A DNA stretch of 64,000 nt from Salvator merianae (GCA_003586115.2 QVOM02000103.1:5123837-5187836), one strand, 5' to 3'; shown: positions 21,100 to 33,214, counted from the stretch's first letter. Made by a program: numbers and translations. The notes: a model not told the origin generated them from the sequence alone.

Positions 21100-22213
21100 T
21101 AGCCAGCGAGGGTGGGGGTGTCCCAGTGTCTTGAATTGAGTGTCATATGTATGACTGTCTGCCTTCTGGGCAGAAGTCATGGATCTGTCTTGGTGTAATG
21201 AGCTCCTGGCTCTCAGGCAATGGGTTTCTTCCCTTGAAGCCAAGGTAGTGGACCTGGAGATGCGTAGAGAGAGGCATGATGATGAGGCCTCCAGGAATGC
21301 TGTGGAAGCTTCCCACTCCCTGGTGTGCAGCCATCCAGCTGCCTTTGAGAATGGAGGTCTCAGGCAGGAAGGACATTGGCCTGAGGAAAAGGGAAAGTCT
21401 CCCTTAGTCAGGACCCCTTCCTTAGAAGATGTGCCTGTATCCTTTTGCACTGAAGATACTCCTCCACAAGTGAAGATGATTTGTTTATTAGAATTATAGA
21501 GAGATGGGTTTGTGATGGTTGTGTAGACTGCATGGTGACTTCCCTGCCAGGTGAAAAAGATGCGGACATCACACAGCATCTAGATAAGTTGGTAGGCAGT
21601 GCTAGGGAAAAGCCAACAGTCATGGTACGTATTGGTACCAATGATGTTGGGAAGGCTAAGGAAGCCAAATTTAGGTTGTTAGGTAGAAGATTGAAATCCA
21701 GGACCTCCAAGGTTGCATTCTCAGAAATACAACCTATTCCATGCACAGGGCCAGCTAGACAGGCGAAGCTCAGGAGAGTCAATGCATGAATGAGGCAGTG
21801 TTGTCGAGAGGAAGGGTTTAGATTTGTTAGGAACTGGGAAACATTTTAGGACAAGCCAAACCTGTGCAAAAGGGATGGGTTGCACTTGAACCAAGATGGA
21901 ACCAGATTGCTGGCACTTCATATTAAAAAGGTCACACAACAGCTGACAGCCTGGATAACTTTAAGAATTGATTAGACAGATTCATGAACATCAATTGTAT
22001 CAATAGCTACTAGAATGGATGCCTAGGTACTGCCTCCAGATTAGAAAGATAGGAATGATGCCTGTAAAACCCATTTGCAGGGAGTCAAGAGCAGGTGAAG
22101 GCTTTGCCTTCATATTATGCTAAAAAGCAATTGGTGGGCCACTGTGTGAAACAGGATGCTGGACTAGATGGGTCATGGCCTGATCCAGCAAGGCTCTTCT
22201 TATGTTCTTATGA
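21100..22213 (+). mobile_element. CR1-type LINE: ORF1 esterase joined directly to 3' end
   Basis: The plus strand first gives a coiled-coil-like stretch (WCNELLALRQWVSSLEAKVV near 21190). It then gives the SGNH-hydrolase (esterase) domain typical of CR1/L2 ORF1 proteins: VTSLPGEKDADITQHLDKLV, the block III motif VRIGTNDVGK (about 21630), and near 21880 DGLHLNQDGTRLLA, the block with the catalytic Asp and His. From about 21955 it switches abruptly to DNFKN-LDRFM, the usual C-terminus of ORF2, and then to the CR1 3' UTR ending in TCTTATGTTCTTATGA. The endonuclease and RT regions are missing. Several stops and a frame change occur. It is either an internal deletion or a non-autonomous derivative. 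Confidence 0.85.
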
Positions 22214-23112
22214 ATACTTCTGTGCTTTATTCAAGCAAATATCAAAATACAGTGTTACATAGACCTATTTAGTATCTGGTACATTTTATTTATACTTCAG
22301 GAGTTCTCCATGCTTTCAGACTGAATAAGCTTTGAAAAATGTTTCTCTGTCAGGTGCAACTCAAAAAAATACCCCACACAGTTGGACAAAAGAAACAGAG
22401 TTTGAGAAGGGGGTCAATTTAATGATGTGTTTTGGGAATTTTTTCTGTAGCATTTCTGCTAGGTTTTAAAAAATCCTGCAAATAGTAAATTGCAAAATAA
22501 AACTTTCTCAAAAATAATAGTTGCAATTATTCCCTGTGTATCATTTATTAAATGAAGAAAAAGGACTCTCTATCTCCCTAAGTAAATTCCAGGTTAATTT
22601 TTTGCTCTTTTTTTTTCCTCATAAAATTTTATCAGTGATTCTGGAGTTAAGTTCTGCACAAGAAAATGAAAATATCCTTTTAAAATATAGCTAATCTTGG
22701 AAAACATAATTGCAAAGACGGAAATTGGTTAGAAAAATGGTGATGGTAGATGATGAGTTTGGAAATAAACTAATGTTCGCATGACTTTTTATCTTTAGAA
22801 GTATGATGGGAAAGTGATGAAAGTTGATAAGCACCTATTTTTCCATTACATGAACTGTATGTTAGGGGAGATACCATAAATAGTTTGTGACTAAATCTAT
22901 AGGAAGCTAAAAATGCAGAGATGTCAAAATCAGGCAGTGCACTGTCATCTGCCATTCAGCATCACCCTTTTCCCAGTTCTGTACTCCACGTTTTTTTTCT
23001 TCTTTTCTGAATTGCATAAATCAGTTTTTACATAAATTTAGTTGTAACTTTCAGACATATTAATCTTGTATTAAATTTCCTTGTGCAGTAGTAAAACCTG
23101 CTCAATTTCAGG
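22214..23112. other. No recognised feature
   Basis: AT-rich, no motif. Confidence 0.45.
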
Positions 23113-23172
23113 CCCACTGGAGGAGGTGGAGGAGGAGGAGGAGGAGGAGGAGGAGGAAGGAAGGAAAGGAAG
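23113..23172. repeat. (GGA)n / GGAA purine microsatellite
   Basis: About twelve GGA or GAG units followed by GGAAGGAAAGGAAGG. Confidence 0.95.
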
Positions 23173-23799
23173 GAGAGTGGGAAGGTAGAAGGAGAAATTG
23201 AAAGAGTCTGATTTCATGCCTACCTTTAGCTTAGGAATATAATAAAGGATGGGGTTTTTTGCCCCTTCTCCCAAGACTACTCTCCATCATGGTCCTAGAA
23301 ACATGGATAAATGTTGTACTATAAACCATGATCCACTTTTGCCACCAATGCTTCTAAGTCTTTGACTGATCCCAAAATCATACAAGTCAAGACAGCACAG
23401 TTTCAGCTTTGTTACCTCTTGGAACTGACCAAAAAGTGATGTATGTGTGTTTGTGAAAGACAAAAGTTCTGACCATAGTGGGCTAACTGCCTTAGTGCAG
23501 TATATTGACCTCAGTAGCTATGCCTGACCAAAGAGTGATAGCAGCTAATTCCCATAGGTATACCCAGAGATTGTCACATGTGGATTTGGCAGGCTTATAT
23601 GAAGTCCATGGCATATGGAATGGCTCAGATAAAAGAAAGATTTCCCACATACATTGGACTTCAAATAACCCCACCATCTTATTTGTAATCTGTTGTGTGT
23701 GAAACTGATTTTCATGATACCTTTATATCATATAACCAAACCCTGTGAGTACAAGAGTAAACAAGAACAGAACAAACATAGGTAGAGATACAATATGAT
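23173..23799. other. No recognised feature
   Basis: No coding or repeat signature identified. Confidence 0.4.
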
Positions 23800-24006
23800 G
23801 TTAAGATTGTGGTCCTGTGATCTGAAATTGTGTGTTTAAATTCCCACATGAAGCTCACTTCGATGCTTTGGGCAGCGGTGAACTCTGAGGTATGCTGCTT
23901 AACAGGTTTGTTATGAGGATAAAATGGAAAGTAGAGTGGTAACTATGAATGCTACCTTGAACTGACTGGAGAAAATATAGGATAGAAATGTAATAAATGA
24001 ATAATG
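23800..24006 (+). mobile_element. tRNA-derived SINE with LINE-like tail
   Basis: The 5' part has a decayed box B-like word (GTTTAAATTCCC, where a tRNA-type promoter has GTTCRANNC). The body reads GCTTTGGGCAGC, GGTTTGTTATGAGGATAAAATGG and GCTACCTTGAACTGACTGGAG, with a 3' tail AGGATAGAAATGTAATAAATGAATAA. This arrangement and tail are typical of the MIR-like or L2-tailed SINEs widespread in reptiles. Box A is not clear, so transcription competence is unlikely. Confidence 0.7.
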
Positions 24007-25135
24007 AAATCATTTTAAATTATATTCTTTATTTTAAAGAGTATCAAAGGGGCTTCTCTGTGAGAGGCTATATCACTACAGGAGTATTAGACAAATGACA
24101 CTTTCAAACTACCTATACTAAGGGGGGACTTGAAAAAGCCATTTGCATTATCTACCCATAGAGGTATAAATCAAAATAGAAAATATAAGGAGAAGTTCGT
24201 TGTTGTTGGCCAAACTAGATGTTACAGGAGCATCTACATTTGTTTATTTATATATTTAATTTATATGATTTTTTCAAAGTATTTAAAAATGTATTTTATT
24301 TCAGAGGTTCAGTGCTTCACAGCAACTGGTGTAATGAGTGACCTTGCTTACCAGATGCTCTCTATTTGTAGTCAGCTCTTTGTGTTCCCATGGACTGACT
24401 TCCTCCAGACAGACTGGCCTTCTACAGTCTTTCCTAGATTTGCCAAGGAGGTTTTCATCGCTGTTGTAATTGAATACTTGAAATAATCCTCAGCTCTTCC
24501 TCAGTAGCATTATAAGTGCTCTCTGACTTTAAGGGCTTATCTTCTGGTACTATGGCATTCAGTCTTGGTAAAGAATTAAAAGAGAGGTTCATCAAAGTCT
24601 TCTTCTGCACAGTACATAACATTATCCCATGCCGCTGCTCGAGCAGTACATTTTATTCTGGCATCTCACCCTTGAACGCTTCACCTTGGATGATCCTGTT
24701 GGAAGTTTTACCTCTTAACAGTCCAGCACAAAGGATCATTGGTGACCTTGACCTTCCTCAAATGCATGCACTGTGCATCTCCCTCACTATACCCTCCTGC
24801 CATGTTCCCAAAGGCTGAAAATCAGATAAACACAGGTGTTAGATTAACACTGGCAAACTGCACAGCTATACTTTTCCTTCTACTTGCCCAAGTGGAGGAA
24901 AATTACTAAAATTCTGATCCCTGACAGGACAAAACAGAATATCTTAAAACAAAAGAGTAAGAAAGTGGGAGAAATTTCCTAGGTAGCCTTTGAAACCATG
25001 CTCATAGTGGGGCCTTCAGTATTCAAAAATTCCACTTGGAATTTGCTAATAAATGTAGGTCTTGGAGCCCACATTTTCAGGGAAAAAAACCAGAATCGAC
25101 AATAATTCAATGAACACTTCACCTCCTGCTTTCTT
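24007..25135. other. No recognised feature
   Basis: AT-rich. The longest frames (about 118 and 100 codons) show no motif. Confidence 0.45.
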
Positions 25136-25138
25136 AAT

Positions 25139-25757
25139 GGGCCTGTTCGCACTGCAGCGGTAGACCGTTCTTAAGCACTGGCTGGAATGGAGCTTTCGCA
25201 CTGCCACGGGCGCGCACCTCACCTGATCCCAACCACTTCGTACCCGATTTGTACCTGATCCTGGGTAAAGGAAGACAAGTAAAAGCTTGTCTTCATTCCG
25301 ACCGGCGCGATGGAGCAAAGATCGGGCACGGTACTTTCGCACTCCTGTTCGCGTTTGAAATAGCGGCCGGGCATGGCTGGCGTGGCTGCGCATGCGTGGT
25401 ATGAAGCTTCACACCCGGGTGCGAAGTTTTCACACCCGGGTGCGAAGTTTTCACACCCGGGTGCGAAGCTTCACACCCGGGATAGCCCTTTGGGCATGGC
25501 AGCCTAGCTGCCGTTACGAAGCTGGCTCCGTAACAAGCCCTCTGGTTACGAAGTGGAGCTCGATGGTACGAAGCGGAGCTCAATGGTACGGAGTGTGGTA
25601 CGGAACTAGCGGTTGCCATTCGCACTGTTCCCTCTGCTGGTCGGCTTCAGGTCCATTCCTCTGGCTGGGAGTGCGAAGGGCAGCCAGCGTTCTCCAACCC
25701 CTCCGGTCCGAAGCCAACTACTGGGAACGGTCTACCGAGCTCAGTGCGAAAAGGCCC
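25139..25757. mobile_element. Harbinger-type MITE, family A copy 2
   Basis: Termini GGGCCTGTTCGCACTGC and, at the right, GCTCAGTGCGAAAAGGCCC are inverted. AAT flanks both sides (25136-25138 and 25758-25760) as a 3-bp duplication. It is closely similar to the copy at 14708 across most of its length. It contains about three to four copies of a 21-bp unit, against about two in the other copy, at 25408-25480. CpG-rich and non-coding. Confidence 0.88.
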
Positions 25758-26111
25758 AATGTGTCACATACAAATTTTAAAATCTTTATTTTTTATTGAA
25801 AGAAGAAAAATGGGGGGGGGGATAAAAAAAAATAGAATCAAAATGCATAACATAAATCTAGGCTGGTTATAGTATAGTGTCCATATCCATCCTGACATAA
25901 GGCCTCATTAGAACACTGTAAAAGGCAAGAAAAAGTAAGCACTTACATTCATCCTTCCAGTTGCCCTCCTACCACCACACTGCTCAAGCAAACCCACCTG
26001 GTTCAGTGTCTTCTTGCTGCTGGCAACCCTGTATCTTTGAGCATTTTTTTCTTTCAGTGATACCCAGCAAACAGCATCATAGCCAGAAAGTGGAAGTTCT
26101 CTAGCAACGAT

Positions 26112-26291
26112 GGCCCTTTCTGCATTTGGCCTTATGACAGATTATATCCTGGAATAGGGACCTGCCATCTGCATGACAGTAGGAACTATGGCAGGCCCCA
26201 CACAGGGCCTGCTGTAAACTCCACTAGCATGCAGATAGCAGGTCCCTGTTCTGGGATATGATCCCGAATAAAGCCAAGTGCAGAAAGGGCC
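26112..26291. mobile_element. 180-bp palindromic MITE, family D copy 1
   Basis: The left end GGCCCTTTCTGCATTTGG and the right end TGCAGAAAGGGCC are inverted, and almost the whole element folds back on itself as a hairpin with arms of nearly 80 bases. The flanking trinucleotides GAT and TAT differ at one base. The second copy, at 62284, has exactly the same length. Confidence 0.85.
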
Positions 26292-26294
26292 TAT

Positions 26295-26714
26295 GTCTGT
26301 TTAATTGGAAACAACAGGCATGCAATCAGCACGCCTCCACTTTGAACAGTGCTGCAAGTGTAACACTCTTCTTAAACCTTTCTGCACTTACCTGTAATCA
26401 GAATTATGACACTTTGTAAGGGGCTGGGCTAGAACAGTGTCACCTTGCAGACAGTGCTGTTTCAGATTGAGCATTATTATGGCCCAGACTAGAAGGCATC
26501 ATATGGTCCAGATCTACTAAGGCCTAGTGTGTCCTAGTTCCTGAATTTTGTTAGGAATCCCCTATGTGGATTTTGCTAAACTGAGGAAATAAAGGTTTCC
26601 TGTTCTTTTTGGTATCTCATCAGCCGCTCTACTAAATTTATCTGATTTAATTTTAGCTTCATGATCAATCCAGGCTTGGCACAACCACTTGCTGAGTAGA
26701 TCAGGTCAGTTCAT
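26295..26714. other. No recognised feature
   Basis: Unassigned sequence up to the ATTT-rich start of the next repeat; the same is true of 25761-26108. Confidence 0.4.
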
Positions 26715-27010
26715 ATGATTATTTATTTATTTATTTCAGTATTTCTATCCAACTTTCACCCGAAGGTCCCAGGGTGGGCCACAATATTAATAAAACGATG
26801 AAACCAATATGCTAAAAATGCAATCACCCACCCACCCTAGCAGGTCAACATTTAGAGGAAGCTAAATATCAAAGCTCTGGCTGAAGAGACATGGTTTAAC
26901 CAGGCACGAAAAACCATATAATGTTGACATTTGGCATACCTCCAGACAGAAGCTGTTCCAAAGCCTAGGGAACACCCATGTCACATATAAAGCAGCATGT
27001 GCCTGTCACT
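26715..27010 (-). repeat. Reptile L2-associated repeat, 3' UTR side
   Basis: It starts with ATTTATTTATTTATTT, then a TTCTATCCAACTTTCACC-type word and CCCAGGGTGGGCCAC, followed by an A-rich stretch and, further in, TTTAACCAGGCACGAAAA and GCTGTTCCAAAGCCTAGGG. The same order of motifs occurs at 53655 and 63702, so the three are one dispersed family. At 53655 it continues into antisense L2 RT, hence the strand given. Family name is inference. Confidence 0.6.
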
Positions 27011-27753
27011 GATTTAAAATCAAAAGAAAAGCTAAACTCTTAACTTGTATTCTCACTTGTTAACACCCCTTAGCTTGGGCATTTTTTTTTCCCTTCTGGG
27101 ACATATCACTTGTTATTTGCTGTCAGACCTGCTTGGCTAGGTAAAACTATTCAGGCAGTGAACCATGAGGAGAAAAGAGAAAAATGTAGCCAAATTTTCA
27201 ATCTTTTAAAAATTGATCCTATTTTCTTCTTCATAAGTAAATAGGGAATTTAGTGAACAATGCAGTCTTGACAAAATCTAGTCCCCTGGCTGTCCTGTAG
27301 GGTCTTTCTGCTCTTACCTATGTTCCAGAGCAGGATCCCTTGCAAGTCCAGACCCATTGTACCAGATCATAGCACAGGAAGATCAGAAAGAATCTAAGTA
27401 TTTTTCCTAGTGCTGTTTATAATCTTATAAGATATGAAAATAATAATAAAAAATCATTAAGTTCAGAGGGATTCTACAGTGAAGCAAGGAGAATTTTTCT
27501 CAGATTGTGTAGATAGAACCAAAATAATTCAATTTTGAGCTTATTTTTTGAATTTTACAATAGGTTCCATTCTATCTGTTTAAATTACGGACAAACATTA
27601 CCATTTTCAAGGTCATCCTAACATACAAACTGCATTCAAACACAGTTTGTTCCTTAAAAAAAAAAGGTTAATAAGGTCACAATTCTTGTACAAGTATAGT
27701 TTCCATGGGAACACAGTTGTTAACATAAAGTACAAATTTTAACAGTATGGAAC
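27011..27753. other. No recognised feature
   Basis: AT-rich, no motif. Confidence 0.45.
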
Positions 27754-27756
27754 AAA

Positions 27757-28452
27757 GGGCCTGTTCACACTTGTTACTAGCAAGCATTGAGAATGCTTGC
27801 TAGTCAAGTGCTTTTGCACACGCAGACGGCTGTAACGACCGGCAGCGGACTAGATCTGCTGCCGATTGTTACTAGCGCCGGACAAGAAAAAAGGTGTCCG
27901 AATCCTCACCTGAAGCTCAAAGTGAGCTTCAGGTGAGGATTCATTCACACCTACCTCTTGTCCGCGGCGGCAGCCATCTTCTGGGCGATCAGCCGCCCAT
28001 CGTGTATTGCGTGATCATGTGATCACGCAATGCATGATGGACAATGGAGTCCGCCTCTTCGTGCAGGCCCGAATGGGCCCGTACGAGGTCCCAATGGAGC
28101 CCACGCCGCCGCGATCGGACCAGGCGCTGCAGCCGCGAGGTGGCGCTGCACCCTGTCCGGCGTTCTGGTGCCCGATCGTGGGTGTGAATGGCGGTCACCA
28201 TGGCAGCGGCCTACAAAACGTCAGGCTACTGCCAAGGCGACCGGGAGGCCACGCACGGCACGCCATGATGATGTCATCACCGCGTGGGCCTCCCGGTCGC
28301 CATGGCAGCAGCCAGACGCTTGCTGGCTGCAGTTGTGACAAACATCGGGCTGGATAATGGCTCTCGCACTGACAGTGTCTGCACTATGGGGTCTGTTCCA
28401 CGCTAGAATGGGCTAATTAGCCCATTCTAGCGTGGAAAGTGCAAACAGGCCC
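27757..28452. mobile_element. Harbinger-type MITE, family B
   Basis: Termini GGGCCTGTTCACACTTG and, reverse complemented from the right, GGGCCTGTTTGCACTTTCC form inverted repeats. AAA flanks both sides (27754-27756, 28453-28455). It contains nested perfect or near-perfect palindromes: one around 27905-27945 (CCTCACCTGAAGCTC and its complement), TGCGTGATCATGTGATCACGCA at about 28010-28031, and CGCTAGAATGGGCTAATTAG with its complement near 28400-28430. GC-rich and CpG-rich, with no coding motif despite open frames of about 115 codons. Confidence 0.82.
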
Positions 28453-28455
28453 AAA

Positions 28456-29725
28456 GTATAAACATACAGGTGAGCCTGAAATGCTTCAGGAATAGTAATT
28501 CTGGACAAGTTCTATAGTATATTTTAATGTACAGAAAATTCAAACAGATGTACTTTTAAAAAACTGTTAAAAGCCAAAAACACTTGTAAAATGCTATTAA
28601 GAGAGTCTGGATGCACTGTGTTGCTTCCAGTGCAGACATTCTAGAGTAGTGATGAGTGAGTGAGAAGTTCCTTTTAATCTCACCAAATCTTGATGAATTC
28701 AAAGCATGGTTTAGGAAGATGAAAGAGAAGCTTCTAGTCAAAGCCTATTGCAGGATCCATGTGGCATAAATTAGGCACTTGTGAAAAGCCTGAAGAGCAT
28801 GGAGTCTGCAGACAGCAAATCCCTCTGGCCCATAACTTACCTCAGAGGGTGGAAACTGCCCTTGGAAATGACCTATCTGCAGAGTAGGATAACCCATCTA
28901 CAAGTGCTTTGCACATGGTTAGCAATGGCAGGGGTGACCTACCTGGGTTGTCATCCAGCCAAGCCCATTAAATATATGCATAAAAAGACCCAGTTCCATG
29001 ACTCTTTTTTTGTGTGTTGCTTAACTGCCCTAGGCAGAAAGTTCAACGCTTTGGAGCTTTGATTTTCTGGAATGGCTGTTTGCAAAGGTGGGAAGCAGCA
29101 TCCATATAGATGGTTCACCTCCCCCCTCTGGGACTGGAGAAATTGTTGAGGTCTAGTTAAGTGCTTTCTGCTGCCTCTGTGCAGAAACCGTTTTAGTCTT
29201 CTTACACTGCTATGCAGTCACAATCCATTATTCACCACTGATCTAGAGTTCATAGACCTATAAGCTTTCTTGATTACTGCTAGTAGTAGCAATTGCTCAT
29301 GAAAAGACCCAGTGTTTGTTTACGTTCTTGTTTTGTAGCAAATTAAATACAAAACATTCCATCTGGGAGTTTTCCCTGAGATATTATAATGAGAATTCAC
29401 ATGTATTTCATGCTGAATATGTGTTATGGTTTTCTTCTACATTTGAAGAGTTCAGAAAAATCTGTAGTGAGATAAGAGATTTAAGCATACAGCAATCTTA
29501 AGTCAGGATTTCTCACTGTGCTGTAGTGCAGCAAAAATATTTACATAACATTTCATATATTTCAGGATCAGTGAAGCAAGATTTTCATGATGTACTGTAA
29601 AACAGGTAAACCAATTAAGACACAGGAGAGAGAAACAACCATTTAGTTTGATCAACTTGGGGTTTCATGTAGTCTTCAAAGAGATAATTAATTTCCTGCA
29701 TTGCATAAACTCCACTTTTTATGTT
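28456..29725. other. No recognised feature
   Basis: AT-rich, no motif. Confidence 0.45.
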
Positions 29726-29732
29726 TTTCTTT

Positions 29733-29791
<59 letters not shown>

Positions 29792-29807
29792 CTTTCTTTC
29801 TTTCTTA

Positions 29808-29850
<43 letters not shown>

Positions 29851-29858
29851 TCCTTCTT
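29726..29858. repeat. (TTTC)n microsatellite
   Basis: About 30 TTTC units with a few substitutions (CTCTTTC, TTACTTTC). The frames across it are artefacts. Confidence 0.98.
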
Positions 29859-31117
29859 TTTAACAAATAGCTCATACACAGGCAAAATTCAGTAAAAAAT
29901 TTAGCCATTTTTTAAAGCTCAGCAGTCAATCATCAATCCCAAATTGCAGCTACTTTTATCTGTTATCATGTTGCTGAATCATGTGATTCTACTGAAATCA
30001 AGCTTAAAATTATACATGACAAATTTAGGCACTCATCCAGCCTGTGGGTGCCTGATCTTAATTGCAGAGTTCCAAGGTGACCCCTTGAGCACAAAATGCA
30101 GCCAAAAGTACAGAAAGAACTCCACTTTATTTTCAGTTCATGTCAGTGATCTGGCTGCATTTTTGGCTATCAAGTTGACTCTTAGCCTCCAGGCATGCTT
30201 ACAGAGTGATTAGAGATTGGTCTCCCCCAATGAGAATAATATTGGATGACTTCAATTTAGACTTACTGTCAGGTCACTCTCATTGTCATCCTGGGAGTCT
30301 CAAGGACTGAATAGAGTTTCCTCCCCAAGCAACATCTCCCAATGCCCAGAAGACTTGTAATAGATGCCATGTGGATACAGCTTTAGAGGAGGAGCAAACT
30401 GGAAGTAATCTATAGCTAGCAAATAACAGATCAAAGTTACCCAGTTGATCAGATCAGTAAGCTAAAAGATGTCTAGGTTTTTTCATGCAATGCCATCTCT
30501 TTGGCTTCAGTCAAGTAGTGCTGGCAAATGTAAAGCTGCTTGGGGAGGGTGAAAGAGAAATGGAAGCAAATGATATTTTGCCTCTTTTCCCACTCCCACT
30601 CACTCTTTTTTTTGCTTTCATTTTAATCAATCAACTAAAACAGTCAAGAGCTTCCAGGGAGATGGCAGAAACCAGTACACCTCCTCCTCTGCCAAGCAAG
30701 TTGGGCAGGGTTGGGAACTGGATAGAGATGGGAACAGGGAAAATTGGTACATGTCGCTGTTCCCCTTGCAATCTATGTACCACCTATGAATGGGACTTGA
30801 TTCATAAGAAGGAGATCTAATATCGTTGGATTATCAAACAGTACACTAAAAAGTTTTCTGGATAAGGAGCTATTTTGAAATTTTCTGCATGCTTCAGAAA
30901 GCCTACAATAATGTGCCTTTTGGAGGTGGATGTACACTCATCCATATAATGCGTGTTGAAAGCTGACCCAAACTGGGACCCTTCCCTTTCATTAGATGGC
31001 TCTGAAACCTCAGTTTAGAATTTTCTTTTATTGTTTCCTCACTTACCTGGCTGGCCTAGTCCAGCAGGACCAGGACAGACTGTAGCAGTTCCAGCTGTAA
31101 GAATGATCCCATCATTC
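29859..31117. other. Mostly unassigned; possible decayed LINE endonuclease word
   Basis: Near 30228 the plus strand reads MRIILDDFNLDLLSGH, which resembles the DFN motif of LINE endonucleases, but the neighbouring frame does not extend the match. The rest shows nothing. Confidence 0.25.
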
Positions 31118-31153
31118 CTGAACAAACTTTCTGCACTGAACAAACTTTCTGCA
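31118..31153. repeat. 18-bp tandem duplication
   Basis: CTGAACAAACTTTCTGCA occurs twice head to tail without difference. Confidence 0.9.
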
Positions 31154-32590
31154 CTTCCAGGACAGCCCCCACCCTGACTCCAAAGATAGTGCTATTTCCT
31201 GGCCAGCTTCTGGGTTCTCCATTGACTAGGAACTAAAGTTGCTAGCCTCAAAGACCCAGACACATTTTGATGCAATCTGTTTCAGCTCCCCACTGCTGAA
31301 ACAGAAAAGGGAGGTGTGCACCCTTCCACAGACCTACCTGTTCCATTCCAGAGATTGCTGGACCACCGGTATACCAGTTACAACAGGTATACTGGTATCC
31401 CGGTAGGCCACAGTCATTTTGTTCAAGATTTGTTAAGTTCTACTACTTTGGCTGTAGCTCCACCTACTTCAGCAAGCTGGCAGGAAAGAAGAAAAACACT
31501 TTGCAATAAGCCCTGGCTAATACAGCCATGACTTCTTGCTGTCACTGACCAAGGGTGCATTGACAATTATTGACAGCTCACATGTCAATGCTAGTGTGCA
31601 AGCAATCCCTTTAGTCATCTCACCTCATGTTCACCAAAAGCAGTGAGAAGACTGCAGGGATCAGAATGTGAGGTAGCAACTTCAATGTCACTCCTCATGC
31701 CTAATCTTAAGATATCCTTCCCTGGAATTTTCTCCAGATGTTATGGAAAGGAAAGGAATGGAGATGCATTCCTGACAGAATGCATCCTAATATGAATAGA
31801 GTTCTTCAGAATCCCCAAGATTTCCATTTTGCCAGATTCTTATAGTTGTGGTATCTGCTAATACTAATGGAGCCAGGCACACAAAAGTGCTTCTGACTCT
31901 CAGATACTGGAGGCATGAAGAGCATTGCATTATTTGCAATTATGAATAATAAAGTAGGATCAAATGATCAATTTTGTATACCATGAAGTTTGTGAGGACT
32001 GAACTTCTGAGTTCTGAGAGGTTATTATATTAGCAGAAAGAATATTCAGTATATTAAGTGTCATAAATCCAGATAAATGTATTTTTTTTTAAATCACCAT
32101 TCATATTGTAATAATGTGTAGAAACAGAAGAAAAAAATGTTAAACATTTCAGGAATGAAAAGCTATGCTGAGTTTTATAGACAAGATCTCTTGCTTATAA
32201 GCTTTCATTTCAACTTTTTGGGTACATTTTCTTATATTTGTCTCTATAAACAGATGGCATGTATCTTGTGTTCCAGTCCAAGGAAAATTTTGAAACAGAA
32301 TGCCAAGACCTCAAACTGATTTTATTAGAAATATATTATACACTCTCTGGTGCTTCTCTGTGAACATTATGAGCTAGGATATTGTGGAATAATCTTGTAT
32401 TGCCTATATTTATTTTGGGGAGTACAAGAATTTGCTAAAAAATAAAATATATAGTACCGAACAAAAATAGTCCCTTAAAATTCTCTGTTCTATTTTCAGA
32501 CAATGTAATCTTTAGACTATGTCAAACTTTGCTGCTGTGGAGGGTACCATAGATAGCTAGAAAGACCAATTGGTGGATTCTAGACCAAAT
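31154..32590. other. No recognised feature except a small inverted repeat
   Basis: ACCGGTATACCAG (31365-31377) and CTGGTATCCCGGT (31392-31404) form a short hairpin with a 14-base loop, 12 of 13 positions paired. Nothing else stands out. Confidence 0.4.
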
Positions 32591-32599
32591 AGACTTTCA

Positions 32600-32900
32600 A
32601 TATTCATTACAAGCATAATTGATGAGACTTAAGATGTCATACTTTGGGCATATCATGAGAATACCAAACTTTCTGTAAAACATGGTGATGCTAGGGAAAG
32701 TAGAAGAATAATTATGACTCAATTATGACAGTGATGAAAACCTCACTGGCAAGACCTAAGAAAAATTGTAGAAAACTGGTTAGTCTGAAAGAAGTCAATG
32801 CATGTGGATGCCAAGAGTTAGCTACAACTAGATGTCATCATGCATGCAAACAAAATCTATTGGCGGACAAAAATGCTTCAAGACTCCAGAGTTAGGAAGA
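32600..32900 (+). mobile_element. Possible RTE/BovB-like LINE C-terminal fragment
   Basis: The translated plus strand contains SYFGHIMRIPNFL followed by VMLGKVE, resembling the FGH.MR...GK.EG region near the C-terminus of several LINE ORFs. Stops and frame changes are frequent, and no 3' tail is visible. Confidence 0.3.
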
Positions 32901-33214
32901 GAAGAAAGTAACTAATATTCCAAAAATAAGGGATGCATATAAAAACCTGATAGTAAATTCCATATTGCAAACTGTGAAATTAATTCCAACAATATCACCT
33001 TTAATTCAAATACACAAATATCCAGAAATGTAAAAAATAAAATAAATAAAAAATCCTATGGAATTTTGGAATTATCTGAAATTATCTGAGATTATATATG
33101 CACAAATAAGAGAATTAAAAAGGAAACAAAGTTTTAGATGTATTATAATTCATAATTAGCCTTGCTAATGGAAACTCACAAAAATGTAGCAGTAAAATGA
33201 ACATTAATAGACTT

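Noticed and set aside
28007..28357. 116-codon plus-strand open frame
   Set aside because: It lies inside a non-autonomous MITE with palindromes; there is no motif, and the frame is explained by GC richness.
29726..29858. CRISPR-like regular repetition
   Set aside because: A tetranucleotide microsatellite without spacers, in vertebrate DNA.
30210..30420. LINE endonuclease DFN motif
   Set aside because: Only a few residues fit and the surrounding frame does not continue the match; kept as a comment, not as an element.
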